Positions 47,091 through 58,700 of a stretch of DNA of 64,000 nucleotides are shown one piece after another. Source of the stretch: Pseudocercospora fijiensis CIRAD86. Its lineage: Eukaryota; Ascomycota; Dothideomycetes; Mycosphaerellales; Mycosphaerellaceae. Made by a program: the position numbers and the translations under genes. The notes beneath the pieces were generated by a model. The model was not told the origin of the DNA. It worked only from the letters and a program-made list of their open reading frames with translations, and did not search any database. Each line of letters begins with the position of its first letter. The first letter of the stretch is position 1. The stretch lies in the NCBI RefSeq assembly GCF_000340215.1, contig NW_006921537.1:620001-684000 (forward strand). The letters run 5' to 3'.

Positions 47091-48445
47091 CTCTTAGGAG
47101 GTGCCTTATCTTTTCCCTTAGCCTTCGAGTCGTTCTTCTTTTCTTTAGCGTTAGCGGCTACCTTGCGTACCGTAGAGTTATCGTCTTTCTAGAGATAGCA
47201 GTTCGGGTACGCGTTCTTATAATAGCCTTTCTAGCGATAGCTATAATATTCGACCTTACTAATATTATACCTACCCTACGAGTTATTGCCCTTCGCATAC
47301 TTTCCGCCTACGCTACGGTCGCGATTTAACTACTACTTACGGGCCTAACTATTAGATCGACGCTTCTTACCTTTACTACCTCCGGTTTTATCGTAGTTAC
47401 GATCCTTGCGTTTGCTAGACGGCTTATTAGGGGTCTCGATGCGCGTCGTAAGCTCTACGAGTTCGTAACGCGTCGTTAGTACTATATAGTATTTAATAAT
47501 CGCGCTACGAATCGCCGGCTAGAGTTTAACGAGGAGATAGCGGATCCTATACTCCTCGCTATAGTCGCTAAATTAATCTTCGAGCACTACGAGCTTAAGG
47601 GTAAAGCTTTAGACTAACTATCCCTTACGCTAACGGGCCGCCTTATACTCGAGGGTTACGTCTAGTATACAGTTTATAGGGTCCCCGACGTAGTCCCGAC
47701 AGAAGGTTTTAAAGTCCTAGTAGGTATAATTTTGTAGGTCCTTAAGGCTGTTTTTATTGTGCTATCGCTCCTACGTATCGCCTATAAGGTATATAATACT
47801 ATAAAGCACCTTGCTTTCGTCCGTATAATAGGTAGCTCCGGATAGTATAAAGGTAATAGAAAGTTCCCGAAGGAATCGCCTCGACTCCTTAATAGTATCG
47901 CCTTTAAAGGGCTTAGGTTCCTTTAGGCGAGGCTTAATAGCCGTAAGACTAGCGACTACGTAGCTTATACTAGGTATAGTAGCTACGCTTAGCGTATTTC
48001 TAGAAAGAGGTAGTCGATACGAGATAGATTTAGCTCTCTAAGATTTAGGCCTCTAAATCGACTCGTTAGCTAATTCTTCCTCGTCCTTATCGTCGTCGTC
48101 GCCTAGGAGTAGGGTTATCGTAGGACCCTCGCCGGCGGTACCGCTACTCGGAGCTAGCGTATCGCCTACGTCCCTAAGGGTACGAAGACGCGCATTCTCT
48201 CGCTTAGCTTCTTAAGCCTAGACTTCTAGCCTAAGCACTTCTTACTTAGCTAGAAATCGTTCGAGCTATAGGCGGGTCGCTTCTTAGCGCGCCTAGTATT
48301 CGGCTTCGTCTTGTTATATCGCTACGTCGTTTTCTAATGCTATCGGCGCTCCTAGGGCATTATTCTACGCGTTTCCCGCGCCCGGCGTATTCGGATCGCT
48401 TGCGTTTATCTTTCGGGGTTCTATAGGTCGCTACGAAGGGTAGAC
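47091..48445 (-). pseudogene. Gypsy3 gag (RIP-inactivated)
   Basis: The N-terminal coiled-coil region is rich in Gln/Glu/Arg/Ala (EAKRENARLRTL, ~48200-48160). An acidic LLLGDDDDKDEEEL stretch (~48110-48070) is followed by a capsid domain typical of fungal Ty3 Gag (KPFKGDTIKESRRFLREL, ~47920-47865; YYTDESKVLY, ~47830-47800). The zinc knuckle at ~47198-47253 has all four metal ligands as Tyr (YYSYRQKGYYKNAY pattern), each explained by TGC to TAC or CAC to TAC. Stops are at Gln/Trp codons. Confidence 0.78.
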
Positions 48446-48455
48446 GGTTTAGAAC

Positions 48456-48764
48456 TATAAGAAAATAGGTATATAGCAACGTGTAGAATACCCTCTACTA
48501 ATCGCCGTAGTAGAAAGTAGAACTAAACCGTACCTTTCTTAGAATAGGGCAGAGCGTTTACTATTAACTAGGCTACGTATAGATAGTATATATACCGAGC
48601 CGGTAACCGAGTATATCTATACGAGCGACCGAGCTTTTCCGCGTATACGCTAAGTAGGCTTTGCGCTAGCGAGACAGTATCGCAGTGCACGTAATAACAT
48701 TACATAATTGTTATATAGGCTTGCTAAGGCATAATAGGAGACTTTACTTGCTTAGGTTCTTATA
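48456..48764 (-). repeat. Gypsy3 5' LTR
   Basis: 309 bp. On the plus strand it starts TATAAGAAAATAGG and ends GGTTCTTATA. Target duplication TAATA follows. Confidence 0.88.
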
Positions 48765-48769
48765 TAATA

Positions 48770-49639
48770 ACAATAAGAGATAGTAATTATATAATAGACT
48801 TATAGACCGACTTATAAGGTAATTAATTACTTAGTTAATAAGAGGTTTACGCGGAGGCCGATTGTAGGTCTATTTTGACTATCTACGGTCGCAATTTAGT
48901 CGCTAATATAACGGAAATCTACTGCTTCTTAACCCTAACTGCACCCTAATTCGATTTCCCGGTCTATATACTATATAATATACTACTATATCGAGTTTTA
49001 CGTGTGGCCTACTAAGAAAAAGCGATTTTACGTATAGCCGGAATCCCCGAGCCCGGGCGAGGGGTAAAGTAGCTAACGCAACCCTAGATAGAACTATCTC
49101 GAGACTAGACGAGAATGTTAGCGATTCCTACCTTTATATTCTTACCTGCGTTTTATTATTAGACAATTTGCCTTTGCGGAACACAGCGGTCCGCGTCCCG
49201 CATATAGACTACTCTATAGCGGGCTTAGATAAAAACTATGCAGAGCTAAGCAAATTTTTCTATTAATTAAGGCAGGGAATATAGGAATCGCTATTCTCGT
49301 CTAGGCCGTTTCTATCGGGATTTCGACTTCCTATATTAAACATTTATATAGGAGAATCGCAAAACCCTAGTTTTAATACTAGAACGACTATTTCCTATAG
49401 TGAAAATTTCTCTCCGCGGCGGGAACACCTCTCTCCGTATTGCTATCTTTTTCCCGAAGTTTCCCGGGTACGAAATCGGGTATAAACATATCGTCGTCGT
49501 CGTAGCGCCCGCGTCGCGATATACGCTAGGCAGATACGACTATATTATCGCGTATTTCTATTACGACTATACCCTCCGCGGCTTTCTAGCCTACTTCCGT
49601 AGGACTATCTCTATCCTCCGCTACGGATAGATATATATC
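48770..49639. other. RIP-type spacer left of the DUF6589-like ORF
   Basis: No convincing gene. A 76-codon plus frame at 49400-49630 has no features and looks accidental. The segment 48840-49100 is less depleted of CpG and contains GTTTTACGTGTGGCC. The left border of the following element is not identifiable. Confidence 0.45.
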
Positions 49640-52435
49640 TAGTCGCTCTCCTTCTAGTCTATCTGCCTCCTCCGATCTTTCTAGTATTCTATCTTATAAG
49701 TATCCGGGCAATAGGTCTACCGAAGAGGAGGACCTAGCGGATCGCCTACAACTAGAAGTAGATAGCATTATAGACGGTAGTAGCGTTAGTAGTAGCGATA
49801 ACGAGTCGACCCGCTACGTAACTCGCTAACCCCGCGCTCGTCGCGATAAAAGATAGCGCTATAAAGAAGTAATACGTAAGATACGGGAAAACAACCTTAC
49901 TATAGGGAAGGTCGTACGGTACTAGGCTAGTAAACCGCGGAGTAAGTCCTATACGTATCGCGTCGGCTAGCTCTCTATTATATTAAATACGGAGCTACGC
50001 AAATCGAAGCAGGTTAAGTTATCTAGTAGTAAGAACAGTAATATTATTCGTAAACTCGATTACCTAATTAGAAAGAGCTTGTATAGGAAATAGCGGAGGA
50101 CTCTTCGATCCGCTATAGAGGTGTCCGAGGCCGTAGCGGGCGACTAGGCCGCTACGCTACTCGAACCTGTTAATAGATTCGATAATCAATTCTCCGTCTA
50201 GCAGTTTAAGGATGCATATAAGGTTATCCGGGATATTGCTCTAGCGTAGTATTAATTTGCCCGTAGCGTATTAGTTAGGTAGCGTAATAAAGAGCCGGAT
50301 AATCTCGATATACGAATATTTACCCTTACTACCTTTATCCTCTATACTCGCTCTCGGAACAAATCTAATTGGTTTATAAAGGCATTCGGTCGGTACCTCC
50401 TATTAAATAGCGTAAAGCGGAGGGCATTAGATGTCCTATCGGGGATTGGTTTAATCGCTACGTATATAGTACTATACCGTAAGGAGAAGCTTTCTAGGAG
50501 CGAGTAGAAGGTAGTTATTTAATCGTATTGTAGTTAACTCGTACTTATTCTATATAGGAAAGACTCGTCCGGTTAGCGCATAATGTTATATAGTACGTAG
50601 TCTACGATAATATCAATTTCTAGGATACAGTTCGGGATTAGACTATATCTAATTAGTCGGTTATACGCAATCTTACTACGGCGCTACTAGTACGCTTCAC
50701 TCCGCATATTCGCTATCCCGATACTAGCCTACGCATTAACGATTTCAAGGCGGATACGCGACTAGACGCTACGGATATCTATAATGCCCCTACGCTTAGA
50801 GAAGATAAATAGTCTCGGAAATTGTCGATGTATTATATATACGCGGCGATTATAAGTATCTTCGAAAATAAGCTCGTAACCGTAGTCGAGGACCCTCGGG
50901 TTAAGTCGATTACGTAGTAGCTAGGACTGTGTCCGCTACGGGCCTCTAAAACCGAATTCTACCCGCTTAGTACGATTTACTATAGCGAGAGTACTATCGA
51001 TAGGAACGCCGCGGTATAAGAGGACATTATACTATACAAGCTGCGCCTTAACCTAGTCGTAGACTTCCTTATACGGTTGTAGCTTTTCTACGGAGATTAA
51101 TAGTCGGTATAGCGTATACGGAGTAACAAAGGTAAAAATGCTAAAAGTATAAGGCTATTCGAGCGGCGGGATTGGATAATGCCCGTTGCGGGACTCTTCT
51201 ATACCGCTATAAACCTCTATTATACACTAGTTCGCCTTTTCTAGAGTGTTAGTTAGGATACTAGGTCGGAACATAGCCTTTTCTAGGACAAGTAGGTATT
51301 TAGTACGAAAGGATTAACCGAGAAAAAACTAAAATACTAGATACTACGTCCCGTTACGCTTTATAGGTACTCCGTAAGGATTATCGCCTTATTCGTTAAG
51401 TAGCTATACTATAGCGAATATTTCCCTACGGATTCACCTCCTGATTTTAGTAAGCTAAGGGCGGTTATACCTACTATAGTAGGTCTTACTGCGGATGAAT
51501 ATCTTTAGTTCTTAGTAGCTATATATAATAGCTACTTGCGGCCTTTAGTATAGCTAGAAAGAGAATAGGAACGGGTATATAGTATACCTAGGACAAAGCT
51601 ACTCTTACTATAGTAGATGCGCCGGACTCCGCTATAGTTAGAGCCTATCCCGTAGGTATAGCCTAGAATCCGCGATCCTGCCTAGACTATACTTTATCGG
51701 CGACTCTATATAACCGAGCTCTAGTTAACTCTCCGATATACGACTCGGAATATAGATATTAGTTATATTGAACGTCTCTTGCCGCAGCTCGTAGTAGTAT
51801 TTTTCGGAGCTAGATAATATAACTACGGGCGCGAGATGCTGCATCTAATTTAGCTACTTAAGGGCGTATCTCTATATCTCCGTAGCGCGATTCTAGCCGG
51901 CGGCGTCGTAAATATAATAGGCAGGCCCGGGAAAGGGATCGCGGTAGACGAATTGCTCGAACTAATTAATTTACGGTATAAAAATAATATACGAAATTTC
52001 AAGAATTCGACGTATAATATAGTAGAAACATTTAATCGTGTTTTATATACTACTTTCGCTGTAATACAAGTAAATAATGCTTTCGAGGACGAATTCGGGA
52101 TCCGGAATACTACTAATTATTCCTATAAGGATACAACTTACGAAATTTAGGGGCTCTCCGCTCGACTCTTTGCTATATACTATAGCGTAGGCGATCGGTA
52201 CCGCAGCGTAGATAATCCTCCTATTATACCTAACCCGTACTAAGCTAGTATTAATAAAATCTATAAGGAAGTGTAGGATTTTAATGCAAAATATCTACGT
52301 AAAGGCGTATCTGTAGCCGTAGCACCCGATACGGATTTAGATACTTACGATGCGGGACTAGATACGGATTAAAATACAATATTTGAAAATGTCGAAGATA
52401 TAATACTAGATATATTAGACCTACTAACAGTTTAA
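49640..52435 (+). pseudogene. DUF6589-like fungal protein (RIP-inactivated, probable transposon ORF)
   Basis: A plus frame with one frame change near 50,580 encodes about 930 residues. It starts with a Ser/Asp-rich N-terminus (STEEEDLADRL, ~49718). A helical region follows with IFTLTTFILYTRSRNKSN and LLLNSVKRRALDVLSGIGL (~50320-50460). Next come a VYDNINFQDTVRD-like motif (~50600), FYGDQQSVQRIRSNKG-like (~51090-51130), RDWIMPVAGLFYTAINLYY (~51170-51230), and near the end IGRPGKGIAVDELLELINLRYKNN (~51920-51990). These match my memory of the fungal DUF6589 pattern (YDN...VRD, GDQ...R, W.PVPGLFH, G.PG...E.D...E..N). Such proteins are repetitive in fungal genomes and probably transposon-borne; the biochemical role is unknown. 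Stops are of RIP type. It ends at TAA 52433. Confidence 0.55.
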
Positions 52436-52799
52436 TTATATAACGTCTATTTTAGGAAGTTTTACGCGAAGTTCTAATGTTTACTTCGACTTTAGCGGTT
52501 GTTTTTTTTTTTACTATACTACTATTATACTCCCGAATCCGCACCCTATATCCGAAAACTCGAACGAACTAGAAGGACGGATATTCGAACAAGAGCTACG
52601 GAAGTACTTTAGGCCGCCGCGGATAAGAGAGTAGTAGTAGAATGCCTTCTATAATTGGATTTATAGTATCTAATAGCTCTACTCGGCCCTCGTATCGCAT
52701 TATACAATAAGAATAATACTAATACTACTCGAGAAACACTATCTATTCTATAGTACCGATACTAAAAGAACTAGAGCCGGTGAAATATTAGAGAAGAAG
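52436..52799. other. Convergent spacer
   Basis: Between the plus DUF6589-like ORF and the minus Gly-rich ORF. A nine-T run at 52502-52510 sits in its middle. No gene seen. Confidence 0.45.
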
Positions 52800-55115
52800 C
52801 AATCTATAGAAGTAAAGAAAGTCCGTAGCGGGCTAGCCCTCGCCTGTATCTACTCTATATTCTTACTATAATACTACTCGCGAGCTACCTTAGGACTAAT
52901 AGTGCGTAAGTAACGGCGTACTTCTACCTCAACCTCTTCGTCGACAACGATATTAGCTAGTAGGAGCGATAGGTAGAGAGTGCGGCTCTTAGATAGGCCG
53001 TTATAACTAGCGTAGTAGACCGAGCGGCCGTTAGCGTATATCGTGCCCTATGCCTGCCCGCTATTCGTATCGCGCTCCTTATTTAGGCCCTTAAGGAGCT
53101 CCTTAAGGACGTCGCCGGATCCGAGGTAGAACTTCTCGATAATACTACGGAGTTTGTATACGTACTCGCGCTACTTCTTTTCCTATACCTTCGGGTCCTT
53201 CTCGGCTAATCTACGTAGCGTTTCTAAAACATTAAAGGCACGATTAAAGATAACTTTATTAAATTAGAAGCTCCTACCTATTCGCTCCTAGATAGCCTAT
53301 CTAGTCGACTACCGTAGTAGCTAGTCGTAGGTCCGCTTCGCTTACCCGCTATAGTACCGATTATATGTCTACTATCGCGCACCTATACCGTCCTTACTAT
53401 ATATAGTCTTAGCTTGTCTTAGTTATATAGCGCCGTCGCAGATCTCCTTTAAGTAGCGACTATAGTTATATAAACCTATAAGTAGTAGGCGGCCTTCGAA
53501 TCGAGGGGGTATCGATAGCGTACGTTAGGAGAGTGCTATATTCGATATCGGTAGCGATATAATAGACGTATTAGACCTACCGGAGAACGGTATAGATTGC
53601 TACGGAGTCCTAGTCTAATCCTACGGAGTTCGTATACTACCGCTGCTACCGCCGTACTACCCGCTACTACTACCGCTACTACCTAGTAGTACGATCCGAT
53701 TCTTTTCCTTCTATATACGCGCCCTAGCTAGGGTAGCATTTGCCCTATCCTTAGATACGGCCTTTTCTATAGCTTCTTATCGGAAGATATTATCTTATAG
53801 CTACTACGTAGGGTCTCGACTACGATACGCTACGTCGCGTAGGTTTTACGCCTACTACTCTAATAGAATCCGCTTACGAGGATCGGCGCCTAGAAAGACT
53901 AGCCGCTACGGAGTGCTACCTGCCCGCTACGGAGTATTGTTAGATATACTCGTATTCCCGCCTAGAGTAGTAGTATTACTAGGAGCAGTAGACCGGTCCG
54001 GTATAGTGCCGCCTATAATAATACTACTACTAGGGCTTATTTGCTAGATAGTCGTACTATTGTCCGAAGGCGAGATCGAGGCGCTTCTTATTACTTACGT
54101 TATAGATTCTTATATATTATCGAAGACATTAGCGCTAGAACTAGATTCGCTAGAAGTGTAGCGAGCCCCTCTTATAATAGCCTCGTAGCGGAGTTAATAG
54201 GTTCCGCCGCGGATTAGACCTACGCCGAATCGAGGTAGTAGTACCGGGCCTAATATTAGTGCTAAGCCTAGTGTTAGTGCTAGGCCTAAGCGTAGGCTAA
54301 AGATTAGCATTCGATCGCGCGTAGTACAATCGACGAGGCGGCCTCTATTATACTAGTTATTCTATGTTTCGAAAGGGACGCGCCGGTTGTCTTCTTCGTA
54401 CGGAGCGCCGCGGAGATCGATATAGCCCGCCTCGAAATTCTCGTTTACGCGCGCGCGTAGGTCCTAGTCCGTCTCGTCTAGCTAGCGTATACTTGCCTCT
54501 ATATCGTTAATCTTATACTATAGTAGAAAGATCTAACTCGGCTCTAGTAGAGCAAATAACGCTATAAGGCGACGCGTATACTCCGCGTAGCCTCCTAGAT
54601 TCGAGAACCTAGATAAGGTATCGCTACTAGGAGTAGGTCCTCGAAATTGAAGATAGCGACTACTACCGCGGCTATAAGTTAGAAAATAGGGAGTGTTGCC
54701 GCCGCGGCTTAGAGTACTACCGCCGCGAGGAGCACTACCGCTACGAGGAGTACCGCCGCCGCGAGGAGTACCGCTACCGCGAGGAGCACCGCCGCCGCGA
54801 GGAGTACCGCCGCCGCGAGGAGCACCGCCGCCGCGAGGAGTACCGCCGCCGCGAGGAGCACCGCCGCCGCTATTACTACCTAATATATCGTACGACTTAG
54901 AGGTATTAAATATAATTAGAGATTCGTTAATAGGAAGCTTAGAGGTCTTATTTAGAGGTAGTAGAGGGAGGCGGATCTATCGACGCGGACAAAGAGGGCA
55001 CCGCTACGGGTAAGACTTAATAGTCTTATTTAGAAAGTCTTAATTAGAAGTAGTCGAAAGTAGTAGAAGGTAGTAATCGCTATATATATATAGAAGAAGG
55101 AGAAGGAGAAGAAGT
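52800..55115 (-). pseudogene. Unrecognised ORF with Gly-Pro-Arg (GGGAPR) repeats
   Basis: A minus frame begins near 55115-55000 with PLNKTSKLPINESL. It runs into eight 6-residue GGGAPR/GGGTPR-type repeats (54870-54727), then RGSSRYLQFRGPTPSS, LIALFALLEPS and an acidic/basic helical region (NDIEASIRQLDETD-like, ~54510). After another low-complexity GSSGSSSGQYGG stretch (~53700-53650) comes a helical C-terminal domain with LRRLAEKDPKV (~53210) and LRSIIEKFYLGSGDVLKELLKGL (~53155-53085). Repeats of this Gly/Arg kind often bind nucleic acid, which is inference here. It is convergent with the DUF6589-like ORF and follows the helicase on the same strand, so it may belong to the same mobile unit. 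RIP-type stops interrupt it. Family unknown. Confidence 0.45.
54727..54870 (-). repeat. 18-bp coding minisatellite, 8 units
   Basis: The unit GAGGAGYACCGCCGCCGC encodes GGGAPR or GGGTPR on the minus strand. Y is C in units 1, 4, 6, 8 and T in units 2, 3, 5, 7, which is exactly a CpA to TpA change. Confidence 0.85.
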
Positions 55116-55299
55116 CGAAGAAGCGTCCTTTTAAATATAGCTACTACGCGTACGGATAGCGTATAAAGTAAAGTTCGGAATAAACGCGTTATATACGTTA
55201 TACGTATAATAGTAGAATAAGGTATATGCGGCGGAAGTTAGGCTATACGTAGCGGAAATAAAGCTATATATAACTAGAAATAAGACGACTAAAGAAGGC

Positions 55300-58200
55300 G
55301 CGATCTAAGTCTTCTATACCGGAGCAAATAAAGGTCTACTCTAAAACTAGAGCTAGAGCTAGATCTAATACCCTAAAATACTGTCTTACCCGTTATAGGA
55401 CCTTCGTATTCCGTAGCGGGCGACTAGACGGCGACGTAGTATATTAGTATATCCTACTAAAATAGGACTATTTATAGATTAGTGTCTTTAGCTCGGGAGG
55501 CTCCTTATAACGACGTTTTTTCGATAGTGTTCCTATATCGGAAGTAGATTTAGGTGTATTAGGTCGCCTACGCTTCGATCTAGCGGCCCTCGTAGGTAAT
55601 AGCTCTTCCGTAGCGGAGAGGGCTAGGTCCGCATCTAGTAGGAACTCTAATATATACCTAGAGTCGAAGCTCGCTACTTCTAGTCGCTACTGCCCCGTTA
55701 GGCCCGATACTAGATATATAGTAGTATCCTATACACTCGAAGGACTCCCTTATAAAGATCGATACCTATTAATTACTATAGATCTAGTAGGTACGCTACT
55801 ATCTCCGCCGTAGGATTAATTAGAGCCGCTACTAGCCTGTTCTCTAACCTCGAGTGTACTCTTTATTAGCGCTATTTTCCGCAAATTAGTTATACTACCG
55901 GTTTCCGGTGCTCTCCTCTACTAAATTCGGCGTCCTTAACTAGCGATAGCTAACGCCGCTATATTTATATTGTTCTCCTACGTAGACCGTAGATACGCTC
56001 GGCGCTAGTCGTCTAGTATCTCTATAAGTAATGTATCTTCGGCTTCCTTCGCGGCGCTCGCTACCTTAGCCGTAGCGGCCTTCGCTACCTACGCCGCCCT
56101 ATACTCTATCTATTTTAAGACTATATCTTCTCTAACATACCGTATAAACTAGACGAGGAGATTAAGAAGAGTAACGGTTTCGATACCGCTAGATTCGTTA
56201 CTACCTCTACCGCTAGAATCGGCTACTCCGCTACTCCCGAAAGTAATCGTCTTATCGCGGTACTCCTATACGTCGAGCATATGCCTAATCCGATATTTTG
56301 TCCTTCTCCTAACTACTAGCTAATCTAACTTACTTCTAAGTATATCGCTATCGAAGGTATCCTAGTCTATACTCGAATAATCCTAGTAGATCCGACAAAG
56401 GCTATATATAAGCTACTTATCTACTAGTGCATTCTATAGCATTCTAAATCCGTATTCCCCCGCTACGCGATCCTCGAGAACCGCAATATACTACTCCGTT
56501 AACCGCGTAAATACGAAACCGGGCCTCGAATTAGATACTAGTCGGGGAAGGCTATTCTACCTATCCGGCGGTATAGGCAGTTCACTCCGCATATTATAGT
56601 TACACTAATTGTAGTAGACTTCGCTTAATACGGATACCTTCGGGTCTAAGCACTTATCCTCGCTAAGCTTGTCGTCCTATACTTTGCAAATATACGGCGC
56701 ATTCTATATATTAAGCAGATCCCCCGGGACTGCTACGCGGCGGCTCGCTTTAGCATTTAACTAGTAGGCACCGCGTATACGAGGCGCGCGTAAAGCTATA
56801 GGCGTAGCGGAATTGCCGTTCTTAGTATCGGTATTCTTATCTTCTCGATTACTATTAAGCGAGATATCGACATTAAGTATTAAGTGTAATCCTTTCCGCT
56901 ACGTCTAGAACTTGCCCTTACGGGCGACGCGAGGTCCGCTACGGACCTTGCTACCCTCTACCGGCTAATCCCTAAGCCGTTTTTTTATATTCCTTATCTA
57001 CGCTAGCTAGAATACGAATACCTCGCTACGAAGATTACTCGGAACTATATTCCGACCGGTATGCCCGAGACGCTAGCGAAGATTTAGGTAGTTATACTCT
57101 AATATAAGACCCTACTAGATAACGATTTGCACTATACGGATATTAATGCCTACGCTAAGGGCGGTAGTAGCAATTATAATACAGATAGTGCTATCCGCTA
57201 CGCTAAACTTACGAAACCGTAGGTCCTAATCGTATATAGGTATAGCGGATATATAGAATTAGACAATTCTAAGAACGTTTAGTATAGGATTAGACCTATT
57301 TCCCTAATAATACTAGTTTTCTCGATATAGGTCCTTAGTCCGAAGTACTAGCTAGGCTCGAACGCGATTTATAAGCGCGATTACGTCTAGGCGACTATCG
57401 ATAAAGATAATAGTCTTTAGTATCTCCGCTAGCGTAGCCCGTTACTCCGCTACGGACTAGGCTTCGCCCGTATTAGCTAGCGTAGTAGTAGACAAATTCG
57501 AGCCCGTAGCGGGTAGAGGCGAGCCCGCGGGGCTTACGGCCTTTTCGATTACAAAATACAACTAGCTATAGACCGACTTCGTATTTTCATCTAACTCTTT
57601 AAAGATATACGTATAGTTAACGCGATCGATACTAGTCCGTAGTACTATAGAATAATATAGCTCGTACCCGACCGGTCTAAACCCGCTATAATTCAATATA
57701 TAGGCTTAGGTTATAGCATCTAGGGTTCTAGTATAGCTAAACTATATACAGTCCTAGCGGAGAAGCTGCCTAAGCTACGCGACTATAAGGAATTCCTCGC
57801 GGAAGCTAGCCTATTTCGAGAGGAGATAAATTTTATCGAATGCGACTAGCCCGATATATAAGGAAAGATTCGGATCCTTTAAGGTATCCTTAAAGTCGTC
57901 GGATACGGCCTGCTCCGGGCCTAGAATAATATAATCGTACTAGCCCGCCCTAATTTTAGTAAACAAATCTAGATCCCGCCGCTTAGCCTTACTCGTAACT
58001 AGTACGGGATTAACGTATTCCCCTACGATCTTCTTTAAGTCCGCTTCTTACTCCGCCCCGAGCCGAGTAAGAGGCACTAACTAGATAGCAGTCTATCTAG
58101 TAAGTATAGTAAAAGCCTAGAAGATTAGGCTCTTACCTAAACTAGTCTTTGCGACAAATAGGACATCCTATCGCTAGTAAATCAAGGCCCGTAGTATAGT

Positions 58201-58700
58201 AACCTAGATCCGATGCGGCTTTTTCTTAGGCCGCTATTTAGATAGTTTATATAATCGATTTAATATCTACCTTATTCTAGCTTCGATAATATCGAATTAG
58301 AGGTCGACTAAATCGGTATAGTCGACGGTATAAACTATCGCGCGAATAGATTTAAGAGTATAGTTATAGATTCGATTAACTATAAATCGAATAATCTCTA
58401 ATAGATCGGTATATACGACCCTCGTAGAAAGCTCTATAGGAATACTCTATAGCGTAGCGGACTTCTAGAGCTTGCCTAGCTAGAAACTATTCTAGATTCT
58501 CCGAGCCAATTTTCCCGATTTAGCTCTTATAAATTGCCCTCTAGTCGCGGCCCTTCTCTAACCCGTAACGCGTAGAGCCTGCCCTACTCGCGGTATTAAA
58601 ACCGGCTCGAGTATTACGGTATTCTAAACGTATCTCTTACTAACTCGGAGCTGCGATACCTAGCCGATAATATTAGGTAGGAGGACTACGAGCGCTAGAC
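55300..58700 (-). pseudogene. RecQ-like superfamily 2 DNA helicase (RIP-inactivated)
   Basis: The minus frame carries helicase motifs in order. Motif I is VAKTSLGKSLIFQAF (~58165-58120), with the Walker A GKS kept. Motif Ia is LVPLTRLGAEQE-like (~58085-58050). A YDYIILGPEQAVSD segment lies at ~57940-57900. Motif II is LVAFDKIY (~57855-57825), where DEAH has become D-K-I-Y (Glu to Lys, His to Tyr). KTIIFIDSRLDV starts the second RecA domain (~57420-57385), then IIATTALSVGINI (~57180-57140), and motif VI reads QRLGHTGRN-like (~57080-57045). The C-terminus (~56200-55950) is an Ala/Lys/Glu coiled coil. RecQ helicases unwind DNA 3'-5'; fungal copies of this type are often repetitive and subtelomeric (telomere-linked helicases). 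There is no telomeric repeat in the window to confirm that location. Confidence 0.7.

Larger units (their letters stand above)
41720..48764 (-). mobile_element. Gypsy3, chromodomain Ty3 LTR retrotransposon (minus) with an assembly gap in one LTR
   Basis: The LTRs lie at 41720-42076 (with 100 N) and 48456-48764 (309 bp). The perfect 5-bp target duplication TAATA is at 41715-41719 and 48765-48769. Gag-pol is on the minus strand from ~48440 to ~43480, and a plus-strand spliced ORF lies between pol and the 3' LTR. RIP has destroyed all four zinc-knuckle ligands and the first Asp of the RT pair. Confidence 0.9.

Noticed and set aside
49400..49630. 76-codon plus ORF
   Set aside because: Lies in RIP-type DNA, ends just before the DUF6589-like frame, composition of low-information aromatic/basic residues; likely accidental.
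49640..52435. Starship captain tyrosine recombinase (DUF3435)
   Set aside because: The visible motifs fit a DUF6589-like pattern better, and no R-H-R-Y recombinase arrangement could be followed.
54693..55013. Proline/arginine-rich plus-strand ORF
   Set aside because: It is the antisense reading of the GGGAPR minisatellite; the minus frame continues on both sides of the repeat while the plus frame does not.
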